Assembly: GCA_039193385.1 (NCBI GenBank)
Contig: JBCCWR010000046.1
Coordinates: forward strand, 1-16,556
Direction of reading: 5' to 3'
DNA: 16,556 bases
Source: JBCCWR01 sp039193385
Lineage (GTDB): Bacteria; Verrucomicrobiota; Verrucomicrobiia; Methylacidiphilales; JBCCWR01
The translations under genes and the position numbers were made by a program. Below the pieces are notes generated by a model. The model had not been told where the DNA came from. It saw only the letters and a list, made by a program, of their open reading frames with translations, and made no database searches. Shown here piece after piece: positions 15,145 through 16,556 of the stretch. How positions within the stretch are numbered: the first letter of the stretch is position 1; each line of letters begins with the position of its first letter.

Positions 15145-16556
15145 AAGACTGGTTTAAAAAGCAAATACTTGTCCGACGTGGGCTTAGCTCTGGAAAATCC
15201 CGTCGTAGCTCTAGAGCAGAGGAGTGGCGTGATTTTTTTGATTCTAGCATCAAACTCAGAATTCTGGTTTTACTTCTGACTTTTCTTTCCTTTACCAGAA
15301 TAGGTACCTGGCAAAGCGAAGAATCCTCCCTGGCAAGTAACATCGTTTATAGTGTTTTGATTTTTGCGATGTGTTTGGTGCTAATCTCACTTTGGTTTAA
15401 GCAAATTTGGAATAATAACCGGATGCTGATCCTAGTCATGAGCACTGTATTGATCAATCTTCTCATCAACAAGTGGCTTTATTATTATGATTTTTCTCCT
15501 GAGCTAATGACCATCGTTGAACAATCGAAAGCAGCTTTCTTTCTTCCTTCGGCAATGGGACCGATGATTTGTACGATTTTAATATCAATGGAAGCCGGGT
15601 TGCTCGTAGCGTTTTTGATTTCTTTAGTTAGCACTGTTTATGTCGAACCTAGCATGGGTTTTTTAATGGGAAGTATGCTAACGAGTTTTTCCGCCTGTTA
15701 TTTCTGTAGAAGTATTCGTCGAAGGTTCGACTTGATTGCAGCAGGTATGGGGATTGCTATGGTTGGTGCTGGTATTGTTTTAGTTCTTTTTTTGGGTGGA
15801 GCAATGGTTGATGTGAACTTCAACAGTCTTCTCGTGCAAGTTGTCTTAGCGGTTGTAGCCGGCATTGCTATATCTTCAATTGTTAGTGTAATTTTGCCCA
15901 TTCTGGAATGGATGTTTGATCGGATAACGGATATTTCATGGGTAGAACTTACGGATTTGAATCATCCGCTTTTAAAACGAATGACAATAGAAAGCCCAGG
16001 GACCTACCACCATAGTTTAATGGTCGCCAATCTAGCAGAAGCTGCCGCTGAATCCATAGGAGCTAACGCCACAATGTGTCGTGTCTGTGCTTACTTTCAT
16101 GATATTGGGAAAATTAACAAGCCTGAATACTTCGTTGAAAACAGTACATCGGAAAGAAATGCTCATGACAATCTTTCGCCTACTATGAGCGCACTTATTA
16201 TCATAGCTCATGTAAAAGATGGTGTGGATTTAGCTTTGAAATATGGATTGCGGCAACCTGTTATTGATGTCATTCAGCAGCATCATGGCACTTCTCTCGT
16301 TTATTATTTTTACAAAAAAGCCAAGCAACAGCAGGAAGATCTAAAAGAGGGGAGCAAAATTCTGAAAGGGCGTGAGGAAGATTTGTCTGATATAGATGAA
16401 CGCTCTTTTCGCTATCCTGGTCCCATTCCTCAGTTTAAGGAAAGTGCTCTTGTGAGTCTTGCAGACGCACTGGAAAGTAGCTCTCGAACACTTAAAAATC
16501 CTACTGCACAGAAAATCGAAAATCTGGTTCATGATATTATTAATGACCGGGTTATG
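15141..16556 (+). CDS. pgpH: PgpH-like membrane HD-domain phosphodiesterase (3' end cut by window edge)
   Basis: Members of this 7TM-HD family (YqfF, Listeria PgpH) degrade cyclic di-AMP to pApA. From the ATG in the ATGA overlap with phoH, 472 codons are visible. A basic cytoplasmic N-terminus (1-36) is followed by about seven helices (near 39-52, 66-86, 95-112, 133-168, 170-188, 198-219, 229-255). The cytoplasmic HD domain has all expected residues: SPGTYHHSLMVANLAEAAAE (His290, His291), AYFHDIGKINKPEYF (His320, Asp321), NAHDNLSP (His342), IIAHVKDGV (His357), QQHHGTSLV (His381, His382) and ADALE (Asp442). The frame is open at base 16556; perhaps 40-50 residues are missing. The large extracellular domain that normally follows the first helix is absent. 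A ybeY gene is expected next. The family is certain; the substrate is inferred. Confidence 0.92.
   Translation, partial: MKDWFKKQILVRRGLSSGKSRRSSRAEEWRDFFDSSIKLRILVLLLTFLSFTRIGTWQSEESSLASNIVYSVLIFAMCLVLISLWFKQIWNNNRMLILVMSTVLINLLINKWLYYYDFSPELMTIVEQSKAAFFLPSAMGPMICTILISMEAGLLVAFLISLVSTVYVEPSMGFLMGSMLTSFSACYFCRSIRRRFDLIAAGMGIAMVGAGIVLVLFLGGAMVDVNFNSLLVQVVLAVVAGIAISSIVSVILPILEWMFDRITDISWVELTDLNHPLLKRMTIESPGTYHHSLMVANLAEAAAESIGANATMCRVCAYFHDIGKINKPEYFVENSTSERNAHDNLSPTMSALIIIAHVKDGVDLALKYGLRQPVIDVIQQHHGTSLVYYFYKKAKQQQEDLKEGSKILKGREEDLSDIDERSFRYPGPIPQFKESALVSLADALESSSRTLKNPTAQKIENLVHDIINDRVM

Overview
The window is a moderately AT-rich, gene-dense piece of bacterial chromosome. It looks like core housekeeping sequence: there is no insertion sequence, prophage, CRISPR array, tRNA or rRNA, and no gap longer than about 230 bases. 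The gene mix best fits a Gram-negative bacterium of the PVC superphylum, most likely Verrucomicrobiota. That mix is RapA, a Taq-like DnaE with an intact PHP domain, bS21, a Thermotoga-type DAHP synthase, a small lipoprotein ending in a CPYTGKxFxVP-like tail, and a PhoH/PgpH pair. The promoters found have ordinary -35/-10 hexamers, which argues against Bacteroidota. The phylum call is inference from memory of such proteins.

Region 1 (1-7035, all minus strand) reads from right to left: dnaE, a 455-residue unknown membrane protein, a 187-residue unknown membrane protein, and rapA, which runs off the left edge. A good sigma-70-type promoter lies just upstream of dnaE. The gaps inside the block are short (about 74, 10 and 50 bases), so replication (DnaE) and RNA polymerase recycling (RapA) may share a transcript with two membrane proteins of unknown job.

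Region 2 (7100-10030, plus strand) starts with rpsU as a self-contained unit: a promoter with a perfect TTGACA, a strong Shine-Dalgarno and an intrinsic terminator. It is followed by a YbhN/LPG-synthase-like membrane protein overlapping a CCA-adding/poly(A)-polymerase-family gene.

Region 3 (10023-13978, minus strand) reads from right to left: a Nif3/YbgI-family metal protein, a small lipoprotein, aroF (DAHP synthase, entry to the shikimate pathway), and an NtrC-type sigma-54 response regulator with no kinase next to it. The regulator and the CCA/PAP gene converge and share one 8-base palindrome that supplies both stop codons.

Region 4 (14101-16556, plus strand) is phoH overlapping (ATGA) a PgpH-like membrane HD phosphodiesterase that runs off the right edge. 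In many bacteria this pair is followed by ybeY, which is expected just outside the window.

Points most worth a second look: a His-to-Gln change at a metal ligand of the DAHP synthase; a PgpH homologue with no room for the usual extracellular domain; the unknown membrane-protein pair between dnaE and rapA; and the strong Shine-Dalgarno on rpsU where most neighbours have none. No clearly new multi-gene system is evident.
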